From JAMWDF01 sp964645405 (GTDB lineage Bacteria > Ratteibacteria > UBA8468 > B48-G9 > DSTR01): a DNA stretch of 46,060 nucleotides. The notes beneath the pieces were generated by a model. That model worked only from the letters and a program-made list of their open reading frames with translations, made no database searches and was not told the origin of the DNA. The stretch is from positions 1 to 46,060 of the forward strand of contig CAZYCA010000033.1 of NCBI GenBank assembly GCA_964645405.1, written 5' to 3'. Positions 45,033 through 46,060 of this stretch are shown here, in pieces (within the stretch, counting starts at the first letter, position 1; the number at the start of each line of letters is the position of its first letter). The position numbers and the translations under genes are program-made.

Positions 45033-46028
45033 TTAAAGTTCTATGGAAAGACACCGCGATTGCAACGCTGATTGCGTCAAAAGTTCCCAGGCATAGACGG
45101 CCCGCCGTCCTTCCTCGCCGCTGACCGGCACCTTTTCCCCCTGCCGCAAACAAGAAAAAAGCATCCGGTAGAAGTCCTGCCCGGTTAAGGCGCCCTGCAC
45201 ACAGACTAAGTCCCCAAAAGATTTATCTGTAAAAGCTGACTGATAGGAAACAAACTTAACAAAGGCATCTTCTGGCCGTTGACACCAGTCCAGATAAGCT
45301 ATCCCTTCTGTGCCAGCCACCAGAAAACGGAAAGGAGCCTTTCCTGGTCGCAGACCACTGCCCTGTACCGGTGGTAGCATCCCCACATCATGAATGATAT
45401 CATCCTCAGTTCTGAATCTGGCAGTGAAAAAACCACCCTGCTGCTTTGGCCGGCAGAAAGTGGCAGTTACCTCCACAAATTTTTTCCCCTGACTCAAAGC
45501 CATGGTCTGGTCCAGCAAATGAATTGCCCAGTCATAGCAGCAACCGTTATAACCTGCGGTAAACTCATTCCGCACCAGTCTGACCTCACCCACAGCTCCT
45601 GAAGATATTATTTCTCTTACTGTTAGAAAGTCTACATCCCAGCGTCTGTTATGGTGAACCGCAAGAACCTTTCTTTTTTTCCCGGCAGCCTCTATCATCT
45701 CATCACATTCCTGGACTGTCCCGGCCATTGGTTTTTCCACTACCACATGTTTATTTTCTTTGAGAGCAGCACAGGCAATATCCCGGTGGGTCCGGGGAGG
45801 CCTGGTAGCCACTATCACCAGTTCCACCTCTTCATCGTGCAATAAATCTTCCACAGAGACTGCCTTATCAATCCCGAACTCACTGGCAGTTTCCACGGCT
45901 TTCTCCGGCACCAAATCAGCACAGGCAACAACCCTGTACAAATCCTGATGCTTTCTCAAAAGTGGTAAATGAATCCTGCTTCCAGCATTTCCACAACCTA
46001 CCAACCCCACCCTTATCTTATCCTCCAT
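45033..46028 (-). CDS. Gfo/Idh/MocA-family oxidoreductase
   Basis: 331 residues. Rossmann motif GLVGCGNAGSRIH (8-20), EKP at 98-100 (HVVVEKPMAG), and a C-terminal domain with AVHHNRRWDVDF and WAIHLLDQTMAL supplying candidate active-site residues. AAAGGAG before ATG 46028 supports the start; the promoter lies outside the window. It is a different subfamily from the oxidoreductase at 39598-40782. Together with the downstream isomerase/epimerase it makes a typical oxidise-then-rearrange pair for sugars or inositols; direction and substrate are unknown. Confidence 0.86.
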   Translation of the reverse strand: MEDKIRVGLVGCGNAGSRIHLPLLRKHQDLYRVVACADLVPEKAVETASEFGIDKAVSVEDLLHDEEVELVIVATRPPRTHRDIACAALKENKHVVVEKPMAGTVQECDEMIEAAGKKRKVLAVHHNRRWDVDFLTVREIISSGAVGEVRLVRNEFTAGYNGCCYDWAIHLLDQTMALSQGKKFVEVTATFCRPKQQGGFFTARFRTEDDIIHDVGMLPPVQGSGLRPGKAPFRFLVAGTEGIAYLDWCQRPEDAFVKFVSYQSAFTDKSFGDLVCVQGALTGQDFYRMLFSCLRQGEKVPVSGEEGRRAVYAWELLTQSALQSRCLSIEL

Positions 46029-46060
46029 TTTCTCCTTTCTCTTTCCCTCTGAACTGTAAA

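Overview
The window reads as a chromosomal segment of a diderm (outer-membrane) bacterium. It carries the lipopolysaccharide-export ATPase LptB, lipoprotein and Sec signal peptides, and type IV prepilin-like proteins of the H-X9-DG kind that are abundant in Planctomycetes, Lentisphaerae and several uncultured phyla. The many glycoside-hydrolase-like genes, a LacI-type regulator, Gfo/Idh/MocA oxidoreductases and a sugar isomerase/epimerase-like gene point to a saccharolytic lifestyle. I cannot name the phylum from the sequence alone. Most genes have good Shine-Dalgarno sites, and several promoters match the sigma70 consensus closely (TTGACA/TATAAT).

Layout. 1-355 (minus) is the 5' part of a secreted or lipoprotein-type gene with near-identical 39-residue propeller-like repeats. 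489-649 is a free-standing 5S rRNA gene with a perfect consensus promoter. 749-7752 is a housekeeping operon: EF-G-like GTPase, bifunctional-nuclease-family protein, yebC, ruvC, ruvA, ruvB, lptB, uppS. A cupin gene follows, then an insertion-sequence body (8478-9986, minus). Its DDE transposase is split by a frameshift at an A9 run, and its ribosome-binding site lies in a hairpin.

10088-30586 is a carbohydrate-utilisation region. A GHL6-like hydrolase comes first. Then comes a probable single ~18.4 kb transcription unit headed by its own LacI-type repressor: pilin - enzyme A - pilin - pilin - enzyme B - enzyme C - enzyme D. The four enzymes (1163-1295 aa) are exported and share a GH123/DUF6067-like core. 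A and C start with a CBM9-like domain; B and D start with two LamG-like domains. The mix of three minor-pilin-like proteins with four giant surface enzymes under one repressor is the best candidate here for a little-described system.

hisF follows alone. 31434-35329 is visibly A-rich. It holds two exported-protein genes with strong promoters but broken frames: a TPR protein with two -1 breaks, both at textbook slippery heptamers, and an Ig-like protein with one -1 break. 35330-38074 (minus) is an isoprenoid operon (polyprenyl synthase, ispH) ending in a receiver plus degenerate-GGDEF protein. 38180-46028 is a second, apparently cytoplasmic sugar cluster in alternating orientation: GH4, Gfo/Idh/MocA, GH106-like, isomerase/epimerase, Gfo/Idh/MocA. 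It suggests stepwise, partly redox-based cleavage of imported glycosides. No transporter, tRNA, CRISPR array or phage gene was recognised.
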